From Bacillota bacterium (GTDB taxonomy: Bacteria > Bacillota > Clostridia > Christensenellales > UMGS416): a DNA stretch of 64,000 nt. Shown here piece by piece: positions 8,140 through 16,695 of the stretch. The notes beneath the pieces were generated by a model. It was not told the DNA's origin and searched no databases. It was given only the letters and a program-made list of their open reading frames with translations. The stretch is from NCBI GenBank assembly GCA_023421955.1, contig JAEZSE010000021.1, positions 1 to 64,000 on the forward strand. Reading direction: 5' to 3'. Position 1 is the stretch's first letter. Each line of letters opens with the position of its first letter. A program made the position numbers and the translations under genes.

Positions 8140-9054
8140 TCACTCCATCAGATATTCGCTCACCGCATCGGCAGCAATCGCCCCATCGGCGGCGGCTGTC
8201 ACCACCTGCCGAAGCGGTGTGTCTCGCACATCACCGGCAGCATACACACCGTCCAAATTGGTGCGCATGCGGAAGTCGGTCTTGATGTGGCCATTATCGG
8301 TGAGATCCACCACGCCGCGCACCAGCTCGCTCCTCGGGGTCACGCCAATGGCCACAAACAGGCCATCCACCTCTAGCTGACGTGCAGTGCCGGTTTTTAC
8401 GTCTCTCACAGCAAGGCCATTCAGTTGGTCCTTCCCAAGGATTTCTTCCACAACGGTTTCCCACAGCACCTCCACACGGCAGTTCGTAATCGCACATTTG
8501 GCTACCGTATCACAGGCGCGCATGCGATCGCGGCGGTGGATCATATAAACCTTCCTGGCCATCCGGGTCAGATATGCCGCTTCTGCGCAGGCGGTGTCGC
8601 CGCCGCCCACCACGGCCACCACCTTGTCGCGGAAAAAAGCGCCGTCGCAGGTAGCACAGTAGCTCACGCCCAGCCCCCTGAGCTCATCCTCCCGAGGCAA
8701 ACCCAGCTTGCGGGGTTCGGCGCCCATGCACAGGATCACGGCCCGGGCGGTGTGCTCTCCGGAGGCGGTGCGGATGGTCTTGACGGGGCCGGCAAGGTCA
8801 GCCTGCTCCACCTGTTCATACAGCAGCTCCATGCCAAACCGGGTGGCCTGCTGTTCCATCAACGCGCTGATCTCAGGGCCGCCCACACCCTCGGGAAAGC
8901 CGGGGTAATTCTCCAGCATATGCGCGGTCGCAATCTGCCCGCCGGGAAACATGCCCTCCAACAAGGCTGTTTTGAGCCCCGCCCGGCAAGCGTAGAGCCC
9001 CGCCGTCAAGCCCGCGGGGCCGCCGCCGATGATCAGGCAATCGTAATGCGCCAT
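8140..9054 (-). CDS. trxB: Thioredoxin reductase
   Basis: 304 residues from the ATG at 9054 (GGAGGG six bases upstream); an in-frame upstream start lacks a ribosome site. Cytoplasmic NADPH-dependent flavoenzyme that reduces thioredoxin. The FAD-binding GGGPAG is at 10-15, the redox-active pair is C133-A-T-C136, the NADPH site is VVGGGDTACAEA, and the C-terminal FAD motif is GVYAAGDV. Length matches the low-molecular-weight bacterial family. It diverges from the phosphate transporter gene; a thioredoxin gene is not adjacent. Confidence 0.95.
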   Translation of the reverse strand: MAHYDCLIIGGGPAGLTAGLYACRAGLKTALLEGMFPGGQIATAHMLENYPGFPEGVGGPEISALMEQQATRFGMELLYEQVEQADLAGPVKTIRTASGEHTARAVILCMGAEPRKLGLPREDELRGLGVSYCATCDGAFFRDKVVAVVGGGDTACAEAAYLTRMARKVYMIHRRDRMRACDTVAKCAITNCRVEVLWETVVEEILGKDQLNGLAVRDVKTGTARQLEVDGLFVAIGVTPRSELVRGVVDLTDNGHIKTDFRMRTNLDGVYAAGDVRDTPLRQVVTAAADGAIAADAVSEYLME

Positions 9055-9184
9055 AAATCGCCCTCCGAAATAGTATCTCAAACATTATATAACAAACATT
9101 GGAAAAGGGCACGGGGTTCATCCGTGCAAATCTGTTTACAATAAAGCAGGAAGAAGCGAATCCAGTATTGGGCGTGCAGCCCAA

Positions 9185-9201
9185 TGTTAATTCAATGTTA
9201 A
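9185..9201. promoter_or_regulatory. Candidate Pho box (11-bp-period direct repeat)
   Basis: TGTTAA, five bases, TGTTAA. On the other strand this reads TTAACA-N5-TTAACA, the form bound by Bacillus-type PhoP. It ends 15 bases before the -35 box of the Pit transporter promoter, which suits phosphate-starvation control. The inference rests on motif plus gene function only. Confidence 0.5.
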
Positions 9202-9216
9202 GTGGTGAGAAAGTAT

Positions 9217-9246
9217 TTGCAATATCCGACGGAATTCCCGTATACT
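9217..9246 (+). promoter_or_regulatory. Predicted sigma-A promoter of the pit-DUF47 operon
   Basis: TTGCAA (9217-9222), an 18-base spacer and TATACT (9241-9246). The start codon of the transporter follows about 80 bases later. Confidence 0.65.
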
Positions 9247-9329
9247 ATATGCGGTTTGTTAGCGGTTTGTAAAATATTAGTAAATTCCCATGACATTTCT
9301 GGCAATGGAGCCCGGGAGGTACCTTTCGA

Positions 9330-10331
9330 ATGTTAATCGGCGTGATCGTCGTTATGGTGCTGGTCAGCGCGTCGGTGTTTGTTAACGGCTGGACAGACGC
9401 GCCCAACGCCATCGCCACGGTGGTTTCCACCCGTGTGATGCGGCCCAGGGCCGCGGTGATGATGGCAGCCGCATTCAACCTTCTGGGCGTGCTGGTGTCC
9501 GGCGTGGCGGTCTCTACCACGATTGGTTCCATCGTGAAATTCGACCATCCTGGCGCTGATAGCCTCGTGATCCTGGCGGCGGCGCAGTTTTCCATCGTCA
9601 TCTGGTCCACCGTGGCGTGGAAATTCGGGCTGCCCACCAGCGAGAGCCACGGCTTGGTTGCGGGCCTCACCGGCGCCGGCCTGGCGTATGGCGGCTTCGC
9701 CTCGCTGAACCTGAGCTCCTGGGGTAAAGTGCTGGTTGGCCTGGGCATTTCCTCGGTCGCCGGTTTTGTGGTGGCGATCCTCGTAACCTGGCTCATCATT
9801 GCCATCTTCCGCAGGGTCAAACGCAAAACTGCCAACACGTTCTTTTCGGCGGGCCAGGTGGCTTCCGCTGCCTTGATGGCATACAACCACGGCGCACAAG
9901 ACGGCCAGAAGTTCCTGGGCATTTTTGCCTTGGCACTGATGCTGGGCGGCCTCGTGCCGATGAGCGCCACATTTACGATTCCTGTTTGGGCAAAGGTGTG
10001 CGTGTCAGCGGTGATGTGCCTTGGCACCTCCATCGGCGGCTACCGCATCATCAGCAAGATGGGCATGCAGATGGTGAAGCTGGAGAAATACCAGGGCTTT
10101 TCCGCCGAGATCGGCGCATCAGTGCTGATGTTTATCGCAACACCTCTCGGTATCCCGCTGAGCACCACGCAAACCAAGGCCACCGCCATCATGGGTGCCG
10201 GTGCAGCCCGCAAGCTTTCCGATGTCAATTGGTCTGTGGTCAAGGAAATGTTTGTGGCATGGGGCCTCACATTCCCCATTTGCATCGCAATCGGCTATAT
10301 TGTGACAAAGCTGTTTATGCTGATATTCTAA
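9330..10331 (+). CDS. pit: Inorganic phosphate transporter, Pit family
   Basis: 333 residues, the short form of the family without the large central loop of E. coli PitA. Low-affinity uptake of metal-phosphate complexes coupled to protons or sodium. The N-terminal signature NGWTDAPNAIATVVSTR occupies residues 19-35; a second repeat has TSESHGLVAGL, and the C-terminal half has GIPLSTTQTKA. About ten membrane segments. The start follows CGGGAGGTACC. The next gene, 13 bases downstream, encodes a DUF47/PhoU-like protein, the usual regulatory partner. Confidence 0.94.
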   Translation: MLIGVIVVMVLVSASVFVNGWTDAPNAIATVVSTRVMRPRAAVMMAAAFNLLGVLVSGVAVSTTIGSIVKFDHPGADSLVILAAAQFSIVIWSTVAWKFGLPTSESHGLVAGLTGAGLAYGGFASLNLSSWGKVLVGLGISSVAGFVVAILVTWLIIAIFRRVKRKTANTFFSAGQVASAALMAYNHGAQDGQKFLGIFALALMLGGLVPMSATFTIPVWAKVCVSAVMCLGTSIGGYRIISKMGMQMVKLEKYQGFSAEIGASVLMFIATPLGIPLSTTQTKATAIMGAGAARKLSDVNWSVVKEMFVAWGLTFPICIAIGYIVTKLFMLIF

Positions 10332-10344
10332 GGAGGGTTTCGCA

Positions 10345-10971
10345 ATGCCCGGTATGATTAAAAAAGAGGTCAACTATTTCGATCAATTCACTTCCGGCGT
10401 GAACTTCTGTAAAAAAGCTGCCGACGCACTGCTCATGATGTTGGCAGATGAAAAGGTCAACACATGCGAGCGTGAGTCGATCCACCGCATCGAGCAGGAA
10501 GCGGACAAGCATGTGCACGAGATGTTCTCCCACCTGAACCATTCCTTTATCACGCCAATTGACCGTGAGGATATCATAGAGATTGTGAAGGAAACCGACA
10601 ATGTGACTGACGGTATCGATGCGGTGGCGCAGGAGTTCTGGATGTTGCACATTGACCGCCTGATCCCCCAGTCCCGCAGGATGGCCGAGCTCATCGTGAA
10701 GTCCTGCACGGCGCTGGTGGAAATGATGCAGGAGCTGAAGCAGCACAACAAGAAGAATAATCGCCTGATGGAGCGCATCATTGAGATCAACAACATTGAG
10801 GAGGAAGGCGACCAGATCTACCGCGAGACGCTGTATGAGCTGTTCGCCCCCGGCGCCGATGCACTGCACGCAGTGAAATGGCGTGCGGTGATTGACCTCA
10901 TGGAAAACGTGCTGGACAACTGCGAAAACGTGGCCGACACGGTGCAGTCGATTATGACCAAGAGCTCGTAA
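10345..10971 (+). CDS. DUF47 family PhoU-like protein, partner of Pit
   Basis: 208 residues, cytoplasmic and helical. DUF47 proteins resemble PhoU and are almost always encoded beside a Pit transporter, whose activity they are thought to regulate. Supporting parts are the N-terminal YFDQFTSGVNFCKKAAD, the acidic HRIEQEADKHVHEM with TPIDREDI, and the C-terminal EGDQIYRETL and ENVLDNCENVADTVQS. AAGGAGGG lies shortly before the ATG. It ends the two-gene operon at a clear terminator. Confidence 0.93.
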   Translation: MPGMIKKEVNYFDQFTSGVNFCKKAADALLMMLADEKVNTCERESIHRIEQEADKHVHEMFSHLNHSFITPIDREDIIEIVKETDNVTDGIDAVAQEFWMLHIDRLIPQSRRMAELIVKSCTALVEMMQELKQHNKKNNRLMERIIEINNIEEEGDQIYRETLYELFAPGADALHAVKWRAVIDLMENVLDNCENVADTVQSIMTKSS

Positions 10972-11016
10972 GGATCAACACGGTAAGCATTCTCCCGACA
11001 GACCATAAACAAAAAC

Positions 11017-11054
11017 AAAAGCCATGCATTGCTAGAACAAACGCATGGCTTTTT
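11017..11054 (+). terminator. Intrinsic terminator of the pit-DUF47 operon
   Basis: AAGCCATGC, 15-base loop, GCATGGCTT followed by TTT. Placed 46 bases after the stop and 15 bases before the convergent GH2 gene; the A-tract on its left side would let it act in both directions. Confidence 0.85.
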
Positions 11055-11069
11055 CGATATGCTGCGCTG

Positions 11070-13661
11070 CTAAAGCTCCATTCTCGTCACATGCGGAGAG
11101 TATTGGGCTTTCGCCGTGATCGTGCCTTTGGCATGCCTGCCGAATATTTTGACACGCTTTTCTTCAAACGGAAGCAAATCGAAGTAATTGTCTTCAAAAT
11201 ACCATCCGAATTCATCTCCGTTTTCCTCGCCTGAAAGCTCAACACAACGTGCAAAACGATCGGTCCTGATGATGATTACGCCATCGTCTTGCGCAAGATC
11301 AATGCGCGCTTCAGGGAAGACAAGATGGCGCTCGAGATCCATCAGCATGGTTGTGCTGGCAATGACTTCCCCATCCTCTTTCAACAGAGCCGCATAGATC
11401 ACTTCCTCCCGGAAGATCGGGGAGATGCGATCAAGATCTGTCAGCACCTTTGATTGACCCGCTTCTATCCAAATGGGTAATGTCATCTCCTGCCGCACAT
11501 GGTTGGAAGCCTGGCTAAAGGCTTTGATCACCAATTTCCCGCCAATATCTTCCAATGTGTCATTAACACCCCACAACAAAATATGATCCTCCAGATCAAA
11601 AGAAAGCAACACGGGGCTGAACGACCGCTTCACCTGATAATATGGAATGTGAACCTCAAGGAAGTAATCGATCAGGCTGCAATAAAGCTGCGGCCATGTG
11701 TCATTGATCTTCCACAAGAGCGTGCCAGCAACCCGGCGCTCTCCAGATACGTCGTAGGCCGGTTTTCCCCTGCGCGCCATTTCAGTGTACTTTCTGGTGA
11801 AATACTGATAAGCAGCGTTGATCCGGTAAACCAACGTTTGGCTGTCGTGCGCGTCGTAGAATTTTTCGACCGGCCCGGCTTCCGCTGCAAAGAATCCGGC
11901 AGCACGGCGCCAAAGCGTGCGCGGCACCGGAATCCGTTTCCATGTGGTCAGATAATTTTTCTTTCGAGCCGCTTTGTATTCCTCCACAAATGGATTATAG
12001 GCGTTTTGGTAGGTAATCTGATTTACATAGCCTTCCGGCCAAATCTCCTCCGGCTTCATGAATTTCCGGATGCTTCTCAATGGCCCGATGGAGGTGCGCG
12101 CCGATTCCGACACAAACACAGGATACTGCCAGGTGGAGTGGCGCAGGGTGTAGTACAGGGGATGGGTATCCCCCTCGCCAGGGTCGGATGGATATTCGCC
12201 GCCGGCGGGCGAACTCAAATGGTAATATCGCTCCGGATCAAGCTGATTGCATATGTCGGAAAAGTCAACACGAAACAGTTTATATCCGACATCCTTCCAG
12301 TCCTTTTCATAGTATCCCTCTTCATTGTGCATCAAGGTTTCATTGCCGCCGCACCACAAAAGAATACATGGCCTGTGCTTCAGCCTCTGCACAATTTGCG
12401 TGGCTTCACGCCTGCAAAGATCACGATAATGCGCCAGGTCTGGATGAAAAGACCAATTCAGATAGAAATCCTGCCATATCATGATCCCCCGGCGGTCACA
12501 CTCATCATACAGGCTGTCGCCATACTGCATTCCGCCGCCCCACAGCCTGAGGCAATTCATATTCATCTTGTCGATCAGATCAATTTCTGTTGTGCAGCGT
12601 TCTGCATCCCACCGGTGTGTCAGGCCGAAAAAGGGAGCGATGTTCCCGCCCCAAAGCTTGATGAGCCTTCCATTGACCCTGAACCTCATATTGCCGACTG
12701 CCTCAAGCCGCCGGATCCCCACCTGTTTGGAGACGGAATCCAACAGTTCACCGTCTGAATAAAGGTCCGTAATCACAGTGTATAACGATTGATCACCATA
12801 ATTCTTGGGCCACCACAGCCGCGGGGCATTCACAACCGCCGCGACCTCATAACGGTCAAGCTCTTTTGTTACCGCAAAGTGATCCGCACATGCGCATACC
12901 TGCTTCCCATCGGGGTCCAGTATCCGCAAGCTGACTGTCAATGCACTGCACTCCGCGCGGCATTGCACCGCTGACAGCACTTCAGCTGACAAATACCGCT
13001 CCCCCATCCGAATATTGATATCATTCCAAACAATCTCCGCATGATCCGTGGTTTCCAGGACTACATCATCAAACAGGCCAATCGGAGTCAGCAATACGTT
13101 GCCAAAATCTCCAAAATCCGTGCTGCATTTCCGAAGCAGGGCCGCAGGCCCGAACAGGCCTTTGAGGCCCTCAGGCAGTTCAGTTTCGCGTTGTTTTGCT
13201 ATTTTGTATGGCGAGTAAAAATAAACAAGCAAACGGTTTGTTTCCCTGAGCTTGCCGGTGACATCGATATGGTTTTCAAGATACATGTCATCGTGGGACC
13301 CGATGCAAACCTCATTCAAATAGATCTCAGCGATGGTATCAATCCCTTTAAACCGCAGATACTGCTTCTGCCCCAAGGCGGCAGGTTTCGCATCAAAATC
13401 ACAGACATAGACCCAATCTCGCTGGGCAATCCACGCATATGGCTCCGTTTCACCGGTCAAAACTTCGTCGCCAAGCATGCCGTTCTTCAGCAGAACAGAC
13501 TGCACCTGATCGCCCGCTCCACAAAAAAACCATCCATGAAAACCGGATGGTTCTTGATCGATCTGCTTTCTGAGGATTTCCAGTGTTGCTGCCTGCGTGC
13601 ACGCATCGGTTTCCGGGGCAATTGTGAACCACCAGAAATCAAGCTTCTGCACAATTCTCAT
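11070..13661 (-). CDS. Glycoside hydrolase family 2, beta-mannosidase-like
   Basis: 863 residues from the ATG at 13661 (AGGAGAGG about seven bases upstream). No signal peptide, so it acts inside the cell on imported oligosaccharides. The N-terminal sugar-binding-like domain contains YLRFKGIDTIAEIYLNEVCIG. The catalytic barrel shows RLWGGGMQYGD, the acid/base motif ILLWCGGNET typical of beta-mannosidases, and the likely nucleophile in VFVSES. C-terminal beta domains follow. The start overlaps the 3' end of ogt by 23 bases. The exact substrate is uncertain; beta-mannosides are most likely. Confidence 0.9.
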   Translation of the reverse strand: MRIVQKLDFWWFTIAPETDACTQAATLEILRKQIDQEPSGFHGWFFCGAGDQVQSVLLKNGMLGDEVLTGETEPYAWIAQRDWVYVCDFDAKPAALGQKQYLRFKGIDTIAEIYLNEVCIGSHDDMYLENHIDVTGKLRETNRLLVYFYSPYKIAKQRETELPEGLKGLFGPAALLRKCSTDFGDFGNVLLTPIGLFDDVVLETTDHAEIVWNDINIRMGERYLSAEVLSAVQCRAECSALTVSLRILDPDGKQVCACADHFAVTKELDRYEVAAVVNAPRLWWPKNYGDQSLYTVITDLYSDGELLDSVSKQVGIRRLEAVGNMRFRVNGRLIKLWGGNIAPFFGLTHRWDAERCTTEIDLIDKMNMNCLRLWGGGMQYGDSLYDECDRRGIMIWQDFYLNWSFHPDLAHYRDLCRREATQIVQRLKHRPCILLWCGGNETLMHNEEGYYEKDWKDVGYKLFRVDFSDICNQLDPERYYHLSSPAGGEYPSDPGEGDTHPLYYTLRHSTWQYPVFVSESARTSIGPLRSIRKFMKPEEIWPEGYVNQITYQNAYNPFVEEYKAARKKNYLTTWKRIPVPRTLWRRAAGFFAAEAGPVEKFYDAHDSQTLVYRINAAYQYFTRKYTEMARRGKPAYDVSGERRVAGTLLWKINDTWPQLYCSLIDYFLEVHIPYYQVKRSFSPVLLSFDLEDHILLWGVNDTLEDIGGKLVIKAFSQASNHVRQEMTLPIWIEAGQSKVLTDLDRISPIFREEVIYAALLKEDGEVIASTTMLMDLERHLVFPEARIDLAQDDGVIIIRTDRFARCVELSGEENGDEFGWYFEDNYFDLLPFEEKRVKIFGRHAKGTITAKAQYSPHVTRMEL

Positions 13662-14115
13662 CGCGGCCTCTCCTCTCCATGTCAAGCAGGTGTTCCTTCA
13701 TCTCAGCCCCGCCAGCATAACTCTGCTTCTTCCCATGCCCATACACCACCCTGTGGCAGGGCACCAGGATGGGCAGCGGGTTTTGGGCCATCGCCTGGCC
13801 CACGGCGCGGGCAGCGGAAGCCCGGCCTATCATTGCAGCCAGCTGGCCATATGTTACGGTGTGCCCATATGGCACCAAGAGCAGAGCCTGCCAGATGGCC
13901 TTGTGGAAAGGTGGGCCTTCGATCACAAAAGGCACGTTGAATTCCCTGCGGGCCCCTTCCAGATATTCATTGAGCTCCTGCGCAAGGTTCGTTTGCGGGC
14001 TCCCCTCCAATGGTGGCGGCATAGAGTTTGGCAGATAAATCGCCTTCACAATGCCATTCTGCTCCATCACGTGCATCGTGCCCAGCTTGGTTTCAATGGC
14101 ATATACTGATCTCAT
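13639..14115 (-). CDS. ogt: Methylated-DNA-protein-cysteine S-methyltransferase
   Basis: 158 residues from an ATG at 14115 preceded by GGAG; a longer frame upstream lacks family homology. Suicide repair protein that moves the O6-alkyl group of guanine to its own cysteine. The acceptor is C120 in ILVPCHRVV, the helix-turn-helix region is VPYGHTVTYGQLAAMIGR with RAVGQAMAQNP, and AGGAEMKEHLLDME lies near the end. Normal family length. It precedes and overlaps the GH2 gene. Confidence 0.95.
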   Translation of the reverse strand: MRSVYAIETKLGTMHVMEQNGIVKAIYLPNSMPPPLEGSPQTNLAQELNEYLEGARREFNVPFVIEGPPFHKAIWQALLLVPYGHTVTYGQLAAMIGRASAARAVGQAMAQNPLPILVPCHRVVYGHGKKQSYAGGAEMKEHLLDMERRGRDENCAEA

Positions 14116-14268
14116 CACGTCGTCTCCATCATTTCCCGACCAATTTTCCCCATCAAGCCGGATCAAACCGGGCAGGGGCCAGAGGGACTCTGCCATCTTG
14201 TTGTATCAGGAATATATTATAGGCCAATGGACAAAGCAAGGCAAGCAGACAACCATGACTGACGGTGG

Positions 14269-15174
14269 TCAGACTTCCTTGCCACAAGCCGGTTCTGCGG
14301 GCTTTTCATAATAGGGCTCAGTGTGAATGATCACCTGCGCAGTAGGCGTTTCGAGCTGTCGGCGAATCTCCGCGATGATCTTGTGAATGCAGGTGTGAGA
14401 AGCTTCCACGCTCAACTCCGGATCCATTTGCACATGCATCTCAATGAAAAGATCCACCCCTGCCCTGCGGCTGCGCACTTTATGCACACTCTTTACATGC
14501 TCCTCCTTGAGAGCGATGGCCTCAATGCGCTTGCAGTCCTCCGCAGAGCGGTCCAGCAACACGCCGCTGGTGTCGCGGAAGATGCCCCAGGCGGCAAAGA
14601 AAATGAAACCGGCCACAATCAGGGAAGCAATTGGATCAATGATCGCCGGCAGGCCCAGCTTCACACCAGCCAGTGTCACCAGCACGCCCAACGACACATA
14701 GATGTCGCTGCGGGTGTGCATCGCGTCGGAGATCAGGATCTGGCTTTGGAGCTTGACCCCCTGCCGGCGCTCCAGTGTGGTGACAATGATGTTGATTGCC
14801 AACGTGGCAATCAACGCGATGAGGCTGGGGATGGTGACCTCCGGCGTTACCGGGTTGGCAAAGCGCCCCACGGCGCCCACCACGATCTCAAAGCCCAGCA
14901 CCAAAAGCATGCCGGCAATCACGAGGCCGGCCATTGTCTCAAACTTGCTGTGGCCATAGGGGTGATCCTCATCCATGGGCCGTGAGGCCATCGCAATGCC
15001 CACCAGCCCCACGATGTTGGAAGAGCCGTCGCTCAAGCTGTGGTAGCCGTCAGCGGTCAAGCTGGAGCTCTTGATCAGCATGCCAACGATGAGCTTCAGC
15101 GCGCACACGGCGAAGTTGGCCAGCATGATAACCCAAAGCACGGTCCGTACTTTTTTGTAGTTGTAGAGTTCCAT
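14269..15174 (-). CDS. Cation diffusion facilitator metal exporter
   Basis: 301 residues from the ATG at 15174 (GGAGG five bases upstream). Six membrane helices followed by a cytoplasmic ferredoxin-like domain. The metal-binding pairs are in DGYHSLSD (helix 2) and DAMHTRSD (helix 5), and the HPYGHSKFE loop is present. Proteins of this type export Zn2+, Mn2+, Fe2+, Co2+ or Ni2+ against protons. The metal cannot be fixed from the sequence. A good promoter and a ~100-base structured leader precede it, so it is probably controlled through its mRNA leader. Confidence 0.93.
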   Translation of the reverse strand: MELYNYKKVRTVLWVIMLANFAVCALKLIVGMLIKSSSLTADGYHSLSDGSSNIVGLVGIAMASRPMDEDHPYGHSKFETMAGLVIAGMLLVLGFEIVVGAVGRFANPVTPEVTIPSLIALIATLAINIIVTTLERRQGVKLQSQILISDAMHTRSDIYVSLGVLVTLAGVKLGLPAIIDPIASLIVAGFIFFAAWGIFRDTSGVLLDRSAEDCKRIEAIALKEEHVKSVHKVRSRRAGVDLFIEMHVQMDPELSVEASHTCIHKIIAEIRRQLETPTAQVIIHTEPYYEKPAEPACGKEV

Positions 15175-15276
15175 AGAATCCTCCATATAATAAAAGACCC
15201 ATGAAGGTTGCCCAGAGGGCTGCCCCATGGATCTCTCCACTGCCAACGAAGGCCCGGCGGCGCACACCGCTTGGTC
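15175..15276 (-). ncRNA. Structured 5' leader of the metal exporter gene, possible riboswitch
   Basis: About 100 transcribed bases between the predicted start (near 15276) and the CDF start codon. GACC at the 5' end can pair with GGUC near the 3' end, enclosing several short helices, including a stem closed by GUGGA/UCCAU and followed by GGGGCAG. The pattern GCCGGGC early and GGGGCAG late vaguely recalls NiCo (czcD) riboswitches, which control CDF genes in Clostridia, but the match is incomplete. A covariance-model search would decide. Confidence 0.35.
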
Positions 15277-15282
15277 TTCTAT

Positions 15283-15312
15283 ACTATATTATGGATTATG
15301 TTGAAATGTCAA
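15283..15312 (-). promoter_or_regulatory. Predicted sigma-A promoter of the metal exporter
   Basis: On the minus strand TTGACA (15312-15307), an 18-base spacer and TATAGT (15288-15283). Confidence 0.75.
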
Positions 15313-15364
15313 TACGATTGCGAATAATTTATACTTTGATAGTGATTATCATTAGCAAGGGAAC

Positions 15365-15585
15365 TCCTTCCGCCATCTTCATAGAGGGGGGAATACTTGG
15401 GGATGTCACTAGGGATACTCCCTCCGTCGGTTTCGCCGCCATCTCCCTCAAGAGGGAGGTAGGGAAGGATTCAACGATATCCTAGAAGAAGCAGCTCTTT
15501 ACCCCCTTCATTGAGGGGGGATGTCGCCCACAGGCGACAGGGGGGAGTTCTCAGGGATGTCGCAGAGCGACAGGGGGAGTCCTAC
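15365..15585. repeat. Dispersed palindromic repeat block between the CDF leader and the DUF218 gene
   Basis: Sequence of the same class as the island at 2385-4566: CTCCCTCAAGAGGGAGGTAG, CCCCTTCATTGAGGGG, GTCGCCCACAGGCGAC and GTCGCAGAGCGAC with GGGGGAGT boundaries. No gene is visible. Its left end lies just upstream of the CDF promoter and its right end supplies the stop codon of the DUF218 gene. Confidence 0.85.
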
Positions 15586-15587
15586 GG

Positions 15588-16151
15588 CTACCCCTTCGCC
15601 CTCACAAACGAGATCAAAAAGAAAAACAGCCCCGTGCATTTCAAAAGCTCTGTGCACACCTTGAACACACCAACCGGTGTCTTGTGCCAGCTGGAGGCAT
15701 CAAAACCCCGCGTCGCCACCGGGCAAACGAGCAGCCGGGCTCCGGGGAAATATCGCCGGTAGGCCTTCAGGCACCGGCGGCCATGGAAATTCTGGCAACA
15801 AAGGATAGCTGTTTGCACTGGGATGCCGGCGCGATCCAGCGACGCCCGGCTGAGGCGGGCATTGTCCAGCGTGTGGCGGGCGTGGTTTTCGCGCAGGATG
15901 GCAGCTTCAGGTACGCCGGCGCTTTTCAGCACTTCGGTAAGCGCCTCGCACTCGCAGGCGCGCTCCCCGCTGCGGTGGAAGATCCAGCAATTCCCAGATG
16001 GCACAACGACCGGCGCGAAGCCATCCAAATATAGTCGGGCAGCCCGCTCCGCCGGTTCGGCGAAGGGGCTGCCCGGCAAAAGGATCACATCAGCCTTATC
16101 GGGCTCATGCTCAATGAATAGATAATTCGTGATTCGTTTGATCAATCCCAT
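15588..16151 (-). CDS. DUF218 (YdcF-like) family protein
   Basis: 187 residues from an ATG at 16151, four bases after the preceding GNAT stop; the ribosome site is weak and the start is uncertain. The fold is Rossmann-like and the family (YdcF, SanA) is linked to envelope functions; the activity is not established. Visible are ADVILLPGSPFAEPAERAARLY, VVVPSGN, then the Glu-rich ALTEVLKSAGVPEAAI and ENHARHTLDNARLSR typical of DUF218. The last codons and stop (RAKG, TAG) are formed by a dispersed repeat block, which suggests that insertion of the repeat reshaped the C-terminus. Last gene of a four-gene operon. Confidence 0.82.
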   Translation of the reverse strand: MGLIKRITNYLFIEHEPDKADVILLPGSPFAEPAERAARLYLDGFAPVVVPSGNCWIFHRSGERACECEALTEVLKSAGVPEAAILRENHARHTLDNARLSRASLDRAGIPVQTAILCCQNFHGRRCLKAYRRYFPGARLLVCPVATRGFDASSWHKTPVGVFKVCTELLKCTGLFFFLISFVRAKG

Positions 16152-16155
16152 GGCA

Positions 16156-16695
16156 TCATGCAATCCGACAATACCAATACAAGGCTGTTTCACCTTTGCT
16201 CCCGGTGGTTTCATACACCTCGTAATCCACCCCGGACAATACAAACCCATAGGCGGCATAAAAGCGGCACGCAGCGGCATTGATATCCTGTGTTTCCAGG
16301 CACACGATCGAAAAACCTTGTGCTTTGGCCCAGTTCATGGCAGCGTCCATTAACTTTCGCCCGATACCCTTGCCACGGAATGCTTCGTCTACACGGATGT
16401 CTTCAACACGGGCCATACCGTTCCAATACTCTTGAATATAGACCTGCCCTGTGCACCGGCTACCGAGCATTGCGAAATAGACAGCATGGCGGCCATGGGG
16501 CTGCCATGGTTCATTGGGATAGATTTTTATCTGGTGAGGCTGCGGGAGCTTTGTTTCAGCAATGGTAAAGCGACTTCCCTCGTGATTTACCTGCACAATC
16601 GCTTCGATAGCAAACTGGCTCGGCACAGTATTATAATGCTGTATCGAGACTGCTGTCATTTCGACAATTATGAACTGCTTTCCCTCAGGTTTCAT
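16156..16695 (-). CDS. GNAT family N-acetyltransferase
   Basis: 179 residues from an ATG at 16695, overlapping the end of the flavin reductase gene by 11 bases. The acetyl-CoA site is VRVDEAFRGKGIGRKLMDAA (motif A, RGKGIGRKL), followed by LETQDINAAACRFYAAYGF. Overall arrangement resembles streptothricin-type acetyltransferases (SatA-like), but substrate specificity cannot be read. Cytoplasmic. It belongs to the thuA-flavin reductase-GNAT-DUF218 operon. Confidence 0.87.
   Translation of the reverse strand: MKPEGKQFIIVEMTAVSIQHYNTVPSQFAIEAIVQVNHEGSRFTIAETKLPQPHQIKIYPNEPWQPHGRHAVYFAMLGSRCTGQVYIQEYWNGMARVEDIRVDEAFRGKGIGRKLMDAAMNWAKAQGFSIVCLETQDINAAACRFYAAYGFVLSGVDYEVYETTGSKGETALYWYCRIA

Noticed and set aside
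9245..10033. 262-codon open frame on the minus strand
   Set aside because: Antisense to the Pit transporter gene, which has clear family motifs; composition is a shadow of the real codons.
15175..15276. Firm call of a NiCo or ZTP riboswitch in the CDF leader
   Set aside because: Pieces such as GCCGGGC and CUGGGCA resemble parts of both classes, but neither core is complete by eye.
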